Of a stretch of 64,000 nucleotides of DNA, positions 10,706-21,488 are shown piece by piece (position 1 is the first letter of the stretch; the number at the start of each line of letters is the position of its first letter). Under the pieces are notes generated by a model. That model made no database searches. It was not told the DNA's origin and worked only from the letters and a program-made list of their open reading frames with translations. Origin of the DNA: Ciona savignyi. Taxonomy: Eukaryota > Chordata > Ascidiacea > Phlebobranchia > Cionidae. The position numbers were made by a program, and so were the translations under genes. The stretch spans positions 275,572 to 339,571 of the forward strand of contig CH003270.1 in NCBI GenBank assembly GCA_000149265.1, given 5' to 3'.

Positions 10706-11489
10706 GTTGTGGTCGACATTTTTTGCTAATTTTTTTGCCAGGCACAAGGAATCAACCAACGACCGTTAGTTGGTTTAGTTGTCACTGATATTTCGGAAAT
10801 AGATTACACAGTTTAATAAACTAAGTTATTAAGGAAGTGATTGCAATTAGATAAATAATATTAATTTAAAATACCCAAGTTTACTCGACTAAACACTGTT
10901 TTCATTTGGAATCATGTGTCACACAAAACAAGAAGCTTCATTACAATTCAGTCACCAGTTGTTCATATATGTGTCTACATGATCGAACTGGTTAGATCGA
11001 TCGGAGACACGAGATTATTATTTAATATCTAGCGTAATCATAATCAACTTTGTTAACCTAGAGCAACATACTGCTTTCACACCATGTCGGAATGTCCATA
11101 CAAAATAAAGCTTCAAATTCAAATTAATATGATTGAATTATTGTTTTATTCTAAAAATTTGATATAAAGTGCTATGTGGAACAATTTACTTTTACTTTAA
11201 AGTGATTATAATTCACAATTAAAATATTATAAAACATACATATAATTCTGTAATATTTGTAAGAATTGTTAACCACAATTTGTATTTTATACATTGAGTA
11301 TGTAGTTCGTTTCTGTTAGCATAAACGCATGGGTCTCATACTTATCAAACCAATCTTCTTTTCCATGTGTAGATATTAAAACAGAATAATCGTATTAGGT
11401 TTATTAACATTTCTCCACAAGAGTTTTAAAGTAAAGCTTTTTTTCAAGCGCTGTATTGAAATGAAGCTAAACTCCTAAAACAGCTCGAT

Positions 11490-12090
11490 TTAGTTTTTCA
11501 TAGCTTCGGGGAATATCCCATTGGCTAACGGTCCACCATTTAACCAAATCTGATCAAAATTAGAGCAGCCGTTTAACCCCTATGCCCTTAAAGCTAATTT
11601 TTTAGAAAAAAATATGTGTTTTGTTTTTTATAGTCTCAGGGGAATTTCCCTAGATTTATCACCCACAATTTTGGCTTCTGCATATCTAGACCATATTATC
11701 TAATGAATGACAAATTTTCATTCCGATTCCATTACTCGTTCTGGTAGATGCCGGTGCGCCATGCATGCCTCTCACAATCATGATTTGAGCACAAATCTTA
11801 TTTTTAGGCTATTTCCCTGGATATTGCTTTATTTTTTTAAGTGATAAACCGTGATTAATGCATTTACATTTCACCGAATCAAATTGGAGCAGCCGTTTAA
11901 ACGCTATGCCCAAAAAGTTTATTTTTTTATAAAAAAAACGTTTTGGTTTTTAACGTCCCAGGAGAATTTCTCTGGATTTATTACCTAACATTTTGTTTTC
12001 TGCATATCTACACAATATTGCCTAAGAAATGACCAAGTTTCATTGCGATACCAATATTACTTCTAGTAGATGTCGGGGCGACATGCGATG
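11490..12090. repeat. Two-copy direct repeat, period about 323 bp
   Basis: Copy 1 core is about 11561-11768 and copy 2 core about 11884-12087. Shared words in order are GGAGCAGCCGTTTAA (GAGCAGCCGTTTAA in copy 1), GAATTTC before TCT or CCTAGATTTAT, TTCTGCATATCTA, AATGA or AATGACC, and TAGATG followed by GGCG. The copies are about 70% identical by eye, so the duplication is old. It does not match the other elements in this window. It lies in the unit 1 B-to-C intron and has no ORF. Confidence 0.65.
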
Positions 12091-12306
12091 CCTATCAAAG
12101 GTTTGACGAAAAATAAAAAAAAGGTAAAAACGGAGAATATGTGAGCAAATTTTTCAAATGGAACCCATAATAATAGCGATGCGCACAATTTAAATTCCGA
12201 CTGAAACGAATAATTTGCATTTCGTCCCATCACCACTTGTTACCTTTCCACATATGTTTATCTATATTTAATATCCTTGCCGTTTTAATTAAAAAGTAAA
12301 ACTTAC

Positions 12307-12459
12307 CGAAGAAAGTTGTTGAACAGCTTCACGTAAGATGATGCGACTTTGTATGGATATCATCCGCTCGTCAATTTGTAGACGGTTGACTTTATGCAAA
12401 CAATCGGCCAAACAACTTGCTGCGTTCTCATCAAAATCAGATTGAATATCTAACACAAC
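12307..12459 (-). CDS. NLR gene, LRR exon type B, unit 1
   Basis: This is a 153-bp phase-0 exon with acceptor TTGCAG and donor GTAAGT. The peptide starts VVLDIQSDFDENAASCLAD and ends REAVQQLSS. It is paralogous to 5118-5270 and 790-942. The A-to-B intron upstream of it has been enlarged by a 3.6-kb Gypsy element, but the exon itself has no disabling mutation. Confidence 0.8.
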
Positions 12460-12691
12460 CTGCAACAAGGATAAGGAGGTAATTTATATAAATATAAGCT
12501 ATCATACGATTATAATAATAAATTATGCTTCGCACCAGTATCACGCTTGACGCTTGGGATGTATATAGTAAATATTCCAATCTTAATAATCGAAAATCAT
12601 AAAATTGGTTTATTTCCATCATGTTACCTCTATTTGATACAAATATAGCCTGGAATTTATAGTAAAACAGTGTAACGAATATATAAGGTGT

Positions 12692-12871
12692 TATGGCGTC
12701 ATGTGATATACATGACTAGTTGTGTGATCAACCGTATAATTTATGACGTGTTGCCCTTTTTCCTACGTTAACTGTGCCGTCCATTTCTCTTGTCATTAAC
12801 TTCAGATCGCCGACTAGTAAACAACTATTGTGTTTAGCTCCGAGTGATTTGTACCAGTTGTCGGCGCTACA
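12692..12871 (+). repeat. Gypsy 5' LTR
   Basis: This 180-bp LTR starts TATGGCGTCATGTGATATAC and ends GTCGGCGCTACA. A start at TG (12689) is possible, but the 3' copy begins at TATGG directly after its G-run, and the GTGT target duplication supports the start chosen. Confidence 0.85.
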
Positions 12872-12874
12872 GAT

Positions 12875-12888
12875 TGGTGACCCCGAGA
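12875..12888 (+). promoter_or_regulatory. Gypsy primer binding site
   Basis: TGGTGACCCCGAGA begins three bases after the 5' LTR. The position and the TGG start are what is expected for a tRNA 3'-end-complementary minus-strand primer site. I cannot name the tRNA. Confidence 0.65.
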
Positions 12889-12939
12889 CACAGCAGGAAT
12901 ACTTACTGTAGCAAGAATTGGCAGAGAACGACATAGGCT

Positions 12940-13442
12940 TACAGGCCATTGCACTGAAACTACCTACATTTTGGACCAGACAACCAAGTCTTTGGTTTCA
13001 GCAAACCAAAGCTCAGTTCGCCTGGAAAAACATTGTGTTTTTTTCATTATCGCTTTGGAGAAAAGGCCCGCTGTTGTAAAGCACCTTGCTCGTACCAGGG
13101 AAACGACACAGGCAGTCGTCATTAATGGCTGCGACTTCCGGCATTCCATCCAGCCTGTTTGTTGTTTTTGATCGCGAATCTTGCCGTAACTTTCTGGTTG
13201 ACCCGGGTGCAGAGGTTAGTGTGTTACCGCCGACGGCACAGGAGTGCCGTTTTAAGCCACAGGGACAAACTCTTCTTGCGGCGAATTGCAGCGCAATAAA
13301 GACATACGGATGGAAGACGGTGCACTTAGATTTTGCTGCCGGTAAGTTTGCATGGAAATTTATGTTGGCTGACGTATCGCGTCCATTACTTGGTGCGGAT
13401 TTCCTTCGTGCTCATGCATTAATACTAGACTTACTGCATTGA
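12940..13442 (+). pseudogene. Gypsy gag remnant and aspartic protease
   Basis: A short gag-like piece, KLPTFWTRQPSLWFQQ by frame reading near 12957-13010, is followed without a normal gag body by a retropepsin-like domain around 13180-13430. The active-site motif reads FLVDPGAEVSVLPP, with Pro where Thr or Ser is normal (DTGA or DSGA), and the flap-end motif is LLGADFL. The missing gag interior and the substituted active site mean that this part cannot work. It lies between the primer binding site and the reverse transcriptase. Confidence 0.75.
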
Positions 13443-13667
13443 CGCCTTTTTAGCGCGAGTTCGTCTACTAGCATTCCTCTTAACACAGCTTCAATACTTA
13501 ACATCATAGCCGTAACGGAAAAAAGGTACTCGCAGCTGTTGGGAGAATTTCCCACTATTACAACTCAACATTTCTCTCAAGCAAGACCCGTACATGGTGT
13601 TCAGCTATATCGCAACCAAAGGTCGCCCAGTTCATTCTCGAGCCCGCCGTTTGTCACCTGAGAAATT

Positions 13668-14372
13668 ATGCAGGCAAAACGAGAATTTCAGAAGATGGAA
13701 GAACTCGGAATCATTCGACGTTCTTCAAGCCCCTTTGCATCACCTTTGCACATGGTACCCAAAGCGTCCGGAGGCTGGCGACCCTGTGGTGACTACCGCC
13801 GAGTTAATGCAGCAACCGAACCGGACAGGTATTCGATTCCCCATATACATAATTTTTCTGCTCGTCTAGCAGGTTCAAAAATTGTTTCTTAAGTTGATTT
13901 AACCAGAGGGTACCATCAGGTCCCAGCCGCTGTGGAAGATATTCCAAAAACTGCCGTAATCACTCCGTTCGGATTGTTCGAGTTCCTCCGCATGCCTTTT
14001 GGTTTGAAAAACGATTCCCAAACATTTCAGCGGCTAATAGACACTGTGTTCCAATCTCTTGAATTAGCTTTTGTTTACTTAGATGATATCTTAGTATCCA
14101 GTCGTTTAACTGAAGAACATCAAGACCACCTAAAACTATTGTTCCAGAAGCTCGCCAGCCACGGGTTAGTCATTAATGTTTCAAAATGTCAATTCCGCGT
14201 ATCCGAAATTATTTTTTTTGGTCATCACGTTACTACGCATGGTGCAACACCGCTTACGGAGAAGGTTGAAGCCGTAAGTCAGTTTTCGCCAACTTCCACA
14301 GTAAAAGGTTTACAAGAATTTGCTGAGATGATAATTTTTACCACCGGTTCATCCCAGGGGCAGCAAAAATAA
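13668..14372 (+). pseudogene. Gypsy reverse transcriptase
   Basis: The RT domain is split by a TAA at about 13890. The first piece has [16 protein letters not shown] and GWRPCGDYR (RT blocks 1-2). The second piece begins in the same domain and has the catalytic YLDDILV box and the FGHH motif. Both metal-binding Asp of the YLDD box are intact, but the internal stop and the frameshift after TVKGLQEF disable it. The family normally copies the element's RNA into DNA in cytoplasmic particles. Confidence 0.85.
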
Positions 14373-14384
14373 TAAAGCCAATCT

Positions 14385-14734
14385 ATGCAGCATTTACAGG
14401 AACAACCAAGAAGGACCTTGTGTGGACCGACTCACTACACTTTGCGTTCCAGAGTGCCACGACATACCTTGCCAATGCCACTCTGCCTTACCACCCACTT
14501 ACTAATACAACAACTGCCGTTGATGCTTCAGGGACAGCTGTTGGTGCTGCCCTTGAACAGTGGATCGATGGTACATGGAAGCCAATTGCATTTTTCAGCC
14601 GACACCTTAGGACGCCAGAACTAAAATACAGTGCTTTTGACCGCGAACTCCTCGCACTGTACTCTTCAATGCGACATTTTCGATACTTTCTTGAAGGAAG
14701 AGTATTTGTTGCGTACACTGATCATCAGCCGTAA
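14385..14734 (+). pseudogene. Gypsy RNase H
   Basis: The domain shows TTAVDASGTAVGAALEQ (first catalytic Asp), FFSRHL, and ELKYSAFDRELLALY (catalytic Glu), ending YTDHQP. This is the usual Gypsy RNase H order. It is in another frame from the RT, and the reading ends just after the third Asp at the stop following YTDHQP, while the integrase follows in other frames. Confidence 0.85.
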
Positions 14735-15016
14735 ACTTTCGCATTTACTAAAGTTTCAGAACCATGGTCCGCACGCCAACAACGGCACCTCAGTTACATA
14801 TCGAAATTTACAACTGACGTCCGGCACATCCAAGGAAAAAACAATCATGTCGCAGACGCACTTTTCCGGTCATTTCCAACCACGAACCAAACAGTCCTTG
14901 GATTTTATTTCCATGGCAGAGGATCAGCGTGAACCAGAGATGCAAGAATACCGCAAGGAAATGTCTCTGCAGCTTGAAGAGGTGCGACTGGCAGAAACAG
15001 AAGTGACCTATGTGAC

Positions 15017-15916
15017 ATGTCAACAGGTTACCCCAGACTTTTAGTACCATTATCATGGCGCAAGAGGGTTTTTAACTTTAATTACGGTTTGTCGCTCCCC
15101 TCTTTTCGCTCGACTCACAAACTCGTTGCAGCGAAATTTGTCTGGCTTGGAATGCAAAAACAAGTTGGAGAGTGGGCAAAGCAATGCATCGGTTGTCAAA
15201 AAGCGAAAATTCAAGAACATGTAAGGTCAGCGTTATCAGAGTATACCCCCACAAACGAACGTTTCCATAGCCTCAATTTGGACATTGTTGGGCCGTTACC
15301 TTCATCTCAGGGGAAAACTTTTTTGCTGACAATCGTGGACCGGTTCACTAGATGGCCAGAGGCGATTCCTATGGAAAATGCAACTATTGGTAAATGTGTG
15401 AGAGTTTTTTTATCCCACTGGGTGGCCAGGTTTGGCGTACCTTCTCACTTAAAAAGTGATCGAGACCCACAATTTACTTCAGAGTTCTGATCTGCCTTCA
15501 ACGAGACACTGGGAGTAAAGCTTTACCGCACAATGAGCTATCATCCTCAAGCAAACGGTTTAGTTGAGAGGTTTCACCGACATTTAGAAAGCGCACTCAT
15601 GGCTCGGCTGGTCGATTCAAACTGGGATGATGCACTGCAGTGGGTGCTCTTGGGAATCCGCACAGCACCCAAGGAGGACTTAAAGTGCTCTTCAGCAGAG
15701 TTGGTATATGGCTCACCACTAACGGTACCAGGTGATTTTATTCAACATACAAATGATACGCCTTTCCCCACAGTTGTCCTGCAGAAACTACATGAGCAAA
15801 TCCAGTTCAGTTCAGCTCCAATGTCCCGACATGCCCTTATCACCTCGTCAGTTTCACCAGTTTTAAGCTCCAGCCCATTTGTGTTTATACAAAGGACTCT
15901 CACCACCCGCCTTTAA
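15017..15916 (+). pseudogene. Gypsy integrase
   Basis: The integrase core shows LNLDIVGPLPS (first Asp), LKSDRDPQFTSEF (second Asp) and NGLVERFHRH (Glu), a complete DDE triad. A TGA directly after TSEF (15488) and a later frameshift break it. The zinc-binding HHCC part upstream is only partly preserved (CIGCQKAK). A C-terminal piece, YKVIQSGSKMFKLD by frame reading near 15938-15980, resembles the end of Gypsy integrases. Confidence 0.85.
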
Positions 15917-16135
15917 CACCGCCAAACAAAGGTCCATATAAAGTTATTCAGTCTGGATCAAAAATGTTTAAGCTGGATATTGGAGGTCGAGAAGAGATTG
16001 ATTGTTTCAATCGATCGGTATAAACCAGCGCACCTTGATCTTACCCAACAACCTGTTCAGGTGGCAATACCGCGGAAAAGGGACGACCTGCACAAACTGT
16101 TACAAATTATTCATCATCAACATTCTCCGTTTCTA

Positions 16136-16152
16136 GGGGGGGGGGGGGGGGG
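16136..16152 (+). promoter_or_regulatory. Gypsy polypurine tract (17-nt G run)
   Basis: An uninterrupted run of 17 G lies directly before the 3' LTR. This is the position of the plus-strand primer (polypurine tract). The length is unusual and may have grown by slippage after insertion. Confidence 0.7.
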
Positions 16153-16332
16153 TATGGCGTCAGGTGATATACATGACTAGTTGTGTGATCAACCGTATAA
16201 TTTATGACGTGTTTCCCTTTTTCCTACATTTACTGTGCCGTTCATTTCTCTTGTCATTAACTTCAGATCGCCGACTAGTAAACAACTATTCTGCTTAGCT
16301 CCGAGTGATTTGTACTAGTTGACGGCGCTACA
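16153..16332 (+). repeat. Gypsy 3' LTR
   Basis: This 180-bp LTR, TATGGCGTCAGGTGATATAC to GACGGCGCTACA, is the partner of 12692-12871. It is followed by the GTGT duplication and a (TA)n run. Confidence 0.85.
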
Positions 16333-16334
16333 GT

Positions 16335-16354
16335 GTATATATATATATATATAT
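16335..16354. repeat. (TA)n microsatellite
   Basis: A run of about ten TA dinucleotides lies just outside the Gypsy 3' LTR. The unit 2 intron has a shorter AATATATATCATGCAT at the same place (near 5922), so the run expanded in unit 1. Confidence 0.8.
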
Positions 16355-16689
16355 GTCATGAACGTAATTTCTGTACTGCATGGAAAACCTGATTTTAACC
16401 CGAACGTACATGCACATGTGCATAGACCTTATTACTTCGTTATTAAGATATATCAATAATAAAGATAAATTTCCAAATCGTATTAAACTCAGTCTCATTG
16501 CAGTTCTTGGATTGGTTTATTACGTCACAACCCTTTGATGCAGTTTTCTCTTATGTCACATTTTACTCATTTAGAAAAAATATTTCGGAATATTCATTCG
16601 TTCTATCACATACATTTTAATTAACACCAAATGTATTCCTATTTTATCAATATTTTTTAATTTATTTATAGTGTCAACCATATTTTTAC

Positions 16690-16848
16690 CTTGTTCTGTC
16701 GATCATTGATAGCTGTGCACAAATCCAGCATACAATCGTTCAGTTGTTTGCAATCATATAACAGAAGTTTATCAATATGTTGAATATGGAAAACCAGATA
16801 TTCAGCTACATTTTCCAGCTCTGTTCCAATCAACTCTAACTTCTTGAT
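16690..16848 (-). CDS. NLR gene, LRR exon type A, unit 1
   Basis: This is a 159-bp phase-0 exon with acceptor TTCTAG and donor GTAAAA. The peptide starts IKKLELIGTELENVAEYL and ends DLCTAINDRQNK. It is the first LRR exon after the NACHT exon, whose donor at 17879 also ends in phase 0, so the two join in frame. It is paralogous to 6622-6780 and 2297-2455. Confidence 0.85.
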
Positions 16849-16984
16849 CTAGAATGAAAGTTTTAAATTCTCTGTAATTGTTTTATTATTATCATTAATA
16901 AAGATGTGCACTATGTCATTGTACATCAGTGTAATTCATATGGATATCTTGTTGTCGGAAAACTGATTTCGCTACGAAACTATT

Positions 16985-17230
16985 GTTGTTACGATCATTT
17001 TAGAGCCCGATCCCAAGTACCTATAATTCCCGATTTCTGTGTAATCAATGAAGCATCACAGCGTCGCTGCCGATTTAAAAGGTCATAGTAATTTCAGCAT
17101 TTTCTGTTCTTACTACGTGGAAGCAGGTTTATTGATTGAGCTGTTCTATATCGCACGAAAACTAACACAAAAAACAAGAAAAAAAAACACAAAAACAAGA
17201 TGTGTCCAATTTTTCCAAATGGGACCCATA
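16985..17230 (+). repeat. Copy of a dispersed repeat (element X)
   Basis: The segment beginning TTGTTACGATCATTTTAGAG and running through CACAGCGTCGCTGCCGA and TACTACGTGG to about 17165 is the reverse complement homologue of 56395-56571 plus 57457-57474. The other copy sits inside a Tx1-like LINE and is split by a piggyBac-type MITE. The copy here is the unsplit version. From about 17165 on it diverges. One frame reads MKHHSVAADLKGHSNF, and the other copy reads a similar peptide, so it may be an old coding fragment. It lies in the intron after the NACHT exon. Confidence 0.7.
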
Positions 17231-17879
17231 ACTATTTCGTAATGCATATTTTATAAACTGTTGTGTAAAGAATATAGTATTAGCTGTTGTGTAATGAATG
17301 TAGTATTAGACATTATGTAATAATTATCATGTAGCGGTTTAATTTTCTTTGTCGCCTAGTGTGCCTTTTCTTAAGATTTATTTATTATCATCAGTTTCTG
17401 CCTGCAAACAAAAACTTTGTTTACTTTGTGTTATGTGCCTTATTAATCGTTTTACACTCACAATATTTAGAACACTTCAGTTAATTTATTAATAACCGTA
17501 CGCTCGCTATGGCAAGTATTGAATATTAACCACGTTTAATAAGCTAACATCCGGGATATTACATAGACATCGTATGATAAGAAGTTATTGGAATATGGAC
17601 TTTTACAGTCACAACACTACACTTTGTATAATCGCAAAATGGATTACGTTTTTAATTGTTACCTCGGGAACGCATTAAATAATACTTGTATCAAGATTGG
17701 TTAGATAACCAGAAAACCCAATCGTTTTTGCATGTAGAAACTGATAGCGTGCAGTTAAAAACGGGTTAAAAAATAGTTGTGGTAGAAATATAATTGACAA
17801 CTCTTAGTTTTAAATAAAGTTTCTTTTGAACATACTTTAACCTAAACAAATTTAATACTGTTAACTTACCCTGGTGTTC
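17231..17879. other. Intron between NACHT exon and first LRR exon
   Basis: No gene or known element is seen. A short imperfect direct repeat (TGTTGTGTAA followed by GAA and TAGTATTAG) occurs twice at about 17261-17310. The donor of the NACHT exon is at the right end. Confidence 0.5.
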
Positions 17880-19620
17880 GTTGATCCCTGTAAAGCAAGA
17901 AGAAAGGTTGCAGTTTCAGGCGTTGCATGGCAATAAGATATCACCGTTAAGTTGTGAGGTGCTGAACAGGATTTAAAAGCAAACGCAAGATCATATGCAT
18001 GGGTTAGGTTCACAGGAACTTGTATTGCTATGTCAGTTGGCAGGCATTGTTCTACTTTTTTTATTATTTCTTTATCATTAAGTTCATGCATCCAGCCTGA
18101 CACTTTACTAAATAAAGTATTGAAGTTGTGTTTCTTCGGATCAATTTCCTGTTTTGAAATTAAATCCAGAATCATTTTCTTCTTTGCCTCAAAATCTTTG
18201 ATCTCAGAAGTTGGAAAAAATAGTTTCTGATCTGTCGAGTTGCAAATTCCAAACAAGAATTTTGCCACAACTCCCCACTGAAGGTCTTGAAATATGAAGC
18301 CATGTTGTTGAAATTGTTGATATGGCATGAAGAGCAACATGTAAACAGCAGTAAGAAATTCCTGCCACATGAGGTGAGAGAAGTATCTTCGCTTATGTCC
18401 TTCCAATATTTTTATTCTCATGCCTGACGTTTTGTCAACATATGTGTGCATAAAGTTATTGGTCATTGTTTCTTTGATGTTTACTTCTACAAAGTCATTT
18501 ATATCAAAAATTAGTTTTTGTTTAACAAATCCGTTGAAAGCTAGTTGGCTTAATTTAACCAGTTCCAAGCTGATTTGTTCTTCTGCCAATTCAGATTTAA
18601 AATGCTCAGAAGACATGTAGTGAGTTAGTGCATACATCAAGACTTGTGTCATTGAGTTGATCTCTTTTCCATCAGATAAACACAAAACAAAGCAAGCCAT
18701 AATCAGAATGCAGGTGACAGGAACATAGCACAAATCAGAAAGGTTAGGCCGTTCCTTCAGAAATGTTTTGATTTCAGGATACCTTTCACCACAGATCTGC
18801 GTTCCTAGTTCATCTATGGCATTTTGATCCAGACCCAGCACTTCAAGAACGAAAGTTGGTCGACAATCCTGGTGTATGTGATAAAACTGACCTGGTCTAG
18901 AAGTCACAAGTTTTACAGCATTAGGCAGGAGAGTACCATTAAGCAAGTTCTTGATGATTTCAACCGGTTTAGACTTTTTATTTAAAGGACAGTTTTTAAG
19001 CGGTTTAGAAAATTTGGCTGCAGCTTCATCCAGACCGTCCATCACAATGACAACATTTGGATTATTGTGCAACACATTAATCAACTCTTTGTTTTCCTTG
19101 TCGCAAAGAAGCCAGTTGCTCAAGCTGTTGTAAGTGAGGAATTGAAAAGGTGTAACTTGTTTTTTAAAAATAACCTTTTTTATTGAGATGTAGAACAAAT
19201 ATTGTGTTTCTGGTAGAATCTCTTTATCCAGTATGGATTTGGTGACCATCTTGCTGGTTGTAGTTTTCCCGACGCCGGGCTGCCCAATTAACATAATAAT
19301 GTTACCATGCTGTTTGATGTACTCAGTTTTAGCTTCATCAGTTGCAAACCTTGTTGCAGTTTGTGTTGCAGTTTCTTTGGCTTTAGCAAATAGTTGGCCG
19401 ATTGCAATCCTTGATCGATTTGTGGTGGAAAATGGTGGAATGTGTCCATGATTCATATGTTCATTCCAATAAATGTTGTCCCCATAAATAATATGTTTAC
19501 GAAGGACTTTAGTGATTTGAAGTTTTACTCTTTTAATTTCCTGTTCAAGATATATTGGCAAGACGGTTTTTCCGACAATTTCTTTTGCATGGGCGATCAA
19601 CTTGCTTTTCATATCTTCAG
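17880..19620 (-). CDS. NLR gene, NACHT exon
   Basis: This 1741-bp exon encodes about 580 residues of a NACHT-type NTPase of the NOD-like receptor family, cytosolic pattern-recognition receptors that oligomerise on ligand sensing. Counting from the Met at 19612: Walker A IIMLIGQPGVGKTTTS (about 104-120), Walker B NVVIVMDGLDEAA (186-198), sensor-like VKLVTSRPGQ (233-242), then a helical half with CYVPVTCILIMACFVL and the FLTAVYMLLF region typical of the NACHT winged-helix and helical domains. The acceptor TTTCTTACAG at 19621 puts the exon start in phase 1, so the Met is not the true start and an N-terminal exon (death-fold type in the family) lies upstream. The donor GTAAGT at 17874-17879 is phase 0 and leads to the LRR exons. 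No internal stop. Confidence 0.92.
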
Positions 19621-19639
19621 CTGTAAGAAAAATAGATGG

Positions 19640-20771
19640 TAAATATTAAGACCAGCTAAATTAAAAGTTCAGGCAATCATACACTTATGGTAAAAATAGA
19701 AGAAAGTGTAGTCAATTAAGCAAAGTGTCCAAAACACATGATTGATACCTCTGCTAGATATGTTACATATAAACACGATTTAATTGTTTAATCTTAACCC
19801 TGTGGCAGACATGCAAGATGTACAAAAAGAACTATAGAAATTGTGTTATGGCCTTTTTGCGCCTAAAATAGAAGTGTGGTCCCAGAACCCTGTTCTAACG
19901 GCCAATCGTGAGACCTGTCTGCCTTAGTCTACTATAAATAATACGCCCTTACAATGGGGCGATTTAATAAAACGTAAAAGATAAAAGAATAATAAAAACT
20001 GCGACAACGTTTACTGATAGTGATACTCGATACCACTAAATACACCAATACTCGAAATACACCATACAATACTTCGTATACTCAACAACGTAACTCAAAG
20101 CTCAAGGAAGGAAAATACTGTGCACTTGTTGGAAGGTACAACGAGAACTAATTCTTTTTATCCATTTGAAACGGACAACAATAAAAGCGCGCGCAAACAA
20201 ACAGGTGCGAACTAATAATTATCTGTGCGTGCGGGTAGAATAGGCTAGAACGCCTAAAGAGGTGCAACTTACAAACACAGTGAATAAAGATAACTGCAAA
20301 GTCACACGATTAAAGTGGAAAAGTTACAAAAATATAACACACAAAACCAAAATAACAATAACCCTAAAACATCACATTGACCATTACAATTGTTTAAGAA
20401 ATCTTATCAAATGAAAAGGTTTTTCCACCGATATTGAGATAATTGTTCAATATGCCGAGTGGTAGCAGTTCGGACAATTAGGTTTTTGCGCAGTTGCTGC
20501 TCGGTTTTGGTCAGTGTCATTAAAGGTTCCGTGCGGAGGCTTTGCAAACGCCCGGGGATAGATGTCGCCAATCGCGGCCAGATTAATCTGGCGGACTCAT
20601 TTTTTTACATACCCACAGTTTATACACCAGACTTCACCCCTCAGACTATCATTCTATTTGAATAAGGTTGCATGAACAAATAGGATTTTTCAAATAACTG
20701 GGGCATATTTGTTAATCTTGATTTTCTAAAACTGAAATTGAATTTTACGACAAGCAAGTACAATAAGCACA
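19640..20771. other. Upstream NLR intron or spacer, no exon recognised
   Basis: No CARD-, DEATH- or DED-like coding could be recognised on the minus strand. The stretch is followed by a plus-strand LINE, so the 5' exon(s) of the NLR gene lie further right or are not recognisable by eye. Confidence 0.4.
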
Positions 20772-21418
20772 ATGGAATCATCCCTGATGAAAAAGTTGGA
20801 AGAACTGGACACCGCATTAGAAGTCCAATTGTACTTTATGGCCAGATACTGCTCCTACTGTTCCTGTTTCAGATTCGTCACATCCCAAAGAACTGCAGGA
20901 GATTCGAAAGTTGCTGAATGATCTCGAAGCCTCTCTAAAAGAGCTAAAGGCAGTGGATAGAGACACAGATGAGCGTCTAGACAACTTGGAGCAGTATGGC
21001 AGGAGAAACTGTCTTATTATCCATGGCTGCAAAAGAATACCCCAAGAAAACTTGGTAAGTTATGTGCTTTTAATCTAAACCTCCTTAAACTGCCATATAC
21101 TATTTATAAGGCAGCAATCGACATTACACACGTGCTGCCATCCAAAAGGGACTCACTCGTATAATCGTGAAGTTTGTTCAGCGGGTGGTGAGAAACGATG
21201 TGTACAACTCCAAGAAACACCTCAAGGGGACGGGGATGTCGATGACAGAATCACTGACCCTGCGGCGAATTGTGGAAAACCGAATTGTTGAAAAAGCCAG
21301 AGAGGCCTTTGGTTTTCGAAGCGTCAACAACGGGGCCATATTCACTGTGCACCAAAATACAAGGCGAGTTATTTATAGATTAAGCGATATTTTTTCTATT
21401 CTTGCTAGTTCTAAATAA
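20772..21418 (+). pseudogene. LINE ORF1, coiled-coil RNA-binding type
   Basis: The N-terminus MESSLMKKLEELDTAL is followed, in another frame, by a coiled coil ending LDNLEQYGRRNCLIIHG (20978-21034). The NLEQYGRRN motif is typical of ORF1 proteins of L1-, L2- and CR1-like elements. It continues, after further frameshifts, with DITHVLPSKRDS, IVKFVQRVVRNDVY and KKHLKGTGMSMTESLT, the RNA-binding C-terminal part, ending at 21418. At least three frameshifts break it. Confidence 0.8.
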
Positions 21419-21488
21419 TTTATTAATTTATCAATTTCAGTGCCATTTATTTTTGCAGTATGCCTAGTTAAAATCCTAGCTCCTTAAT

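Larger units (their letters stand above)
12692..16332 (+). mobile_element. Degenerate Gypsy-type LTR retrotransposon
   Basis: Two 180-bp LTRs (12692-12871 and 16153-16332) flank a 3.3-kb interior with the Gypsy order protease, reverse transcriptase, RNase H, integrase. A 4-bp GTGT occurs on both sides (12688-12691 and 16333-16336) and is a likely target duplication. By eye the LTRs differ at about nine positions, roughly 5%, so the insertion is not recent. The gag region is mostly deleted and pol has several frameshifts and stops, so it is inactive. It is inserted in the NLR unit 1 A-to-B intron, opposite in direction to the host gene. Confidence 0.9.

Noticed and set aside
18030-19642. Several 60-70 codon plus-strand frames
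   Set aside because: All are antisense to the NACHT exon and have no recognisable domain.
21055-21111. Small intron (GTAAGT...AG) in LINE ORF1
   Set aside because: The interval can be read in another frame as continuing ORF1 (LNLLKLPYTIYKAAIDI), so a frameshift explains it better than splicing.
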